Assembly: GCF_029212375.1 (NCBI RefSeq)
Contig: NZ_JARGNU010000002.1
Span: 124,001 to 188,000 of the forward strand
Source: Zhongshania sp.
GTDB lineage: Bacteria; Pseudomonadota; Gammaproteobacteria; Pseudomonadales; Spongiibacteraceae
Length of the DNA: 64,000 bases
Direction: 5' to 3'
Positions within the stretch are counted from its first letter, which is position 1; each line of letters begins with the position of its first letter. This document shows, piece after piece, positions 63,525 to 64,000 of the stretch. The translations under genes were made by a program, and so were the position numbers. The notes below the pieces were generated by a model that did no database searches, had not been told where the DNA came from, and worked only from the letters and a program-made list of their open reading frames with translations.

Positions 63525-64000
63525 TTACTCGTCGAGGAAGCTGCGCAAGTGGTCTGAGCGAGTGGGGTGGCGCAGTTTACGCAGGGCTTTGGCTTCAATT
63601 TGGCGAATCCGCTCGCGGGTAACGTCAAACTGCTTACCAACCTCTTCCAGAGTGTGGTCGGTATTCATATCAATACCAAAACGCATTCTGAGTACTTTTG
63701 CTTCTCGAGCCGTAAGACCGGCCAGCACTTCTTTGGTGGCTTCACGCAGACCTTCACCCGTCGCAGATTCGATTGGCGAGGAGATGGTGCTGTCTTCGAT
63801 GAAATCACCTAGGTGCGAATCTTCGTCATCGCCAATGGGCGTTTCCATAGAGATTGGTTCTTTGGCGATTTTAAGTACCTTGCGAACCTTGTCTTCTGGC
63901 ATTTCCATGCGCTCGCCCAATTCTTCTGGCGTGGGCTCGCGGCCCATTTCTTGAAGCATTTGGCGTGAAATCCGATTGAGCTTGTTGATCGTTTCGATCA
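63525..64000 (-). CDS. rpoD: RNA polymerase sigma-70 factor RpoD (C-terminal part, cut by window edge)
   Basis: Last 158 codons or so of the housekeeping sigma factor; the frame is open to the window end. Contains region 3 ([24 protein letters not shown], shown here in part), the [20 protein letters not shown] acidic finger region, and region 4 ([34 protein letters not shown]), which contacts the -35 element. Near-identical to other gammaproteobacterial RpoD ends. Confidence 0.98.
   Translation of the reverse strand, partial: IETINKLNRISRQMLQEMGREPTPEELGERMEMPEDKVRKVLKIAKEPISMETPIGDDEDSHLGDFIEDSTISSPIESATGEGLREATKEVLAGLTAREAKVLRMRFGIDMNTDHTLEEVGKQFDVTRERIRQIEAKALRKLRHPTRSDHLRSFLDE

Noticed and set aside
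1-64000. CRISPR arrays, IS elements
   Set aside because: I saw no regularly spaced direct repeats and no transposase-like frame with terminal inverted repeats.

Overview
The window is about 64 kb of a Gammaproteobacterium chromosome. The gene order mrdA-rodA-mltB-rlpA-dacA-ybeD-lipB-lipA, facing holA-lptE-leuS, followed by lnt, corC-ybeY-ybeZ and miaB, is the one known from Pseudomonas-like genomes. CmoA/CmoB, RlpA, Lnt, a cyoABCD quinol oxidase and a GGxxNPF-type RegB kinase fit the same class. Moderate GC, a rhombosortase and a Tsx-like porin suggest a marine or aquatic genus near Cellvibrionales/Spongiibacteraceae; this placement is inference and the genus cannot be read from the sequence.

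Layout. 0-7 kb (+): cell elongation and peptidoglycan genes, then lipoate synthesis. 7-18.5 kb (-): DNA polymerase delta, LPS assembly, LeuRS, apolipoprotein N-acyltransferase, a membrane-anchored glutamate-synthase-like enzyme, the CorC/YbeY/PhoH group and MiaB. 18.6-23.8 kb: a DUF1820 protein, an aminotransferase, a DUF1631-like protein and the CmoAB tRNA modification pair. 23.8-27.8 kb: a large Ig-like repeat lipoprotein, tRNA-Pro(CGG) and a rhombosortase. 27.8-30 kb: a molybdopterin oxidoreductase.

30-41 kb is a catabolic and uptake locus. It has a Tsx-like outer-membrane channel, a TAT-exported BMP-family binding protein, two permeases, a double-NBD ATPase, two biuret-hydrolase-type cysteine hydrolases and two cupins. 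A FadR-type GntR regulator and a succinate-semialdehyde dehydrogenase are divergent, and a perfect 16-bp palindrome lies between the two transcription units. Uptake and hydrolysis of a small ureido compound such as biuret or triuret is the best reading. 41-47.7 kb (-): cyoABCD, SURF1 and the RegB/RegA redox two-component pair.

47.8-52.2 kb: an MHS-type transporter, a structured intergenic region, a PF10118 protein behind a perfect FNR/ANR box, OmpW and an Rnk-type regulator. 52.8-58.2 kb looks accessory: a DUF3137-like/LemA pair, two unknown reading frames that may be one frameshifted gene, an Abi_2 (AbiD/AbiF) HEPN protein behind its own promoter and structured leader, and an unknown small-protein/membrane-protein pair. 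It ends at a CAT-anticodon tRNA followed by an exact 40-nt copy of that tRNA's 5' half. 58.4-63 kb: a signalling operon (REC-cyclase, single REC, hybrid kinase). The window ends with a lipoprotein gene and the 3' part of rpoD.

I found no CRISPR array, insertion sequence or prophage structural genes. The best candidate for something undescribed is the Abi_2 gene with its structured leader, together with the unknown pair next to the tRNA.
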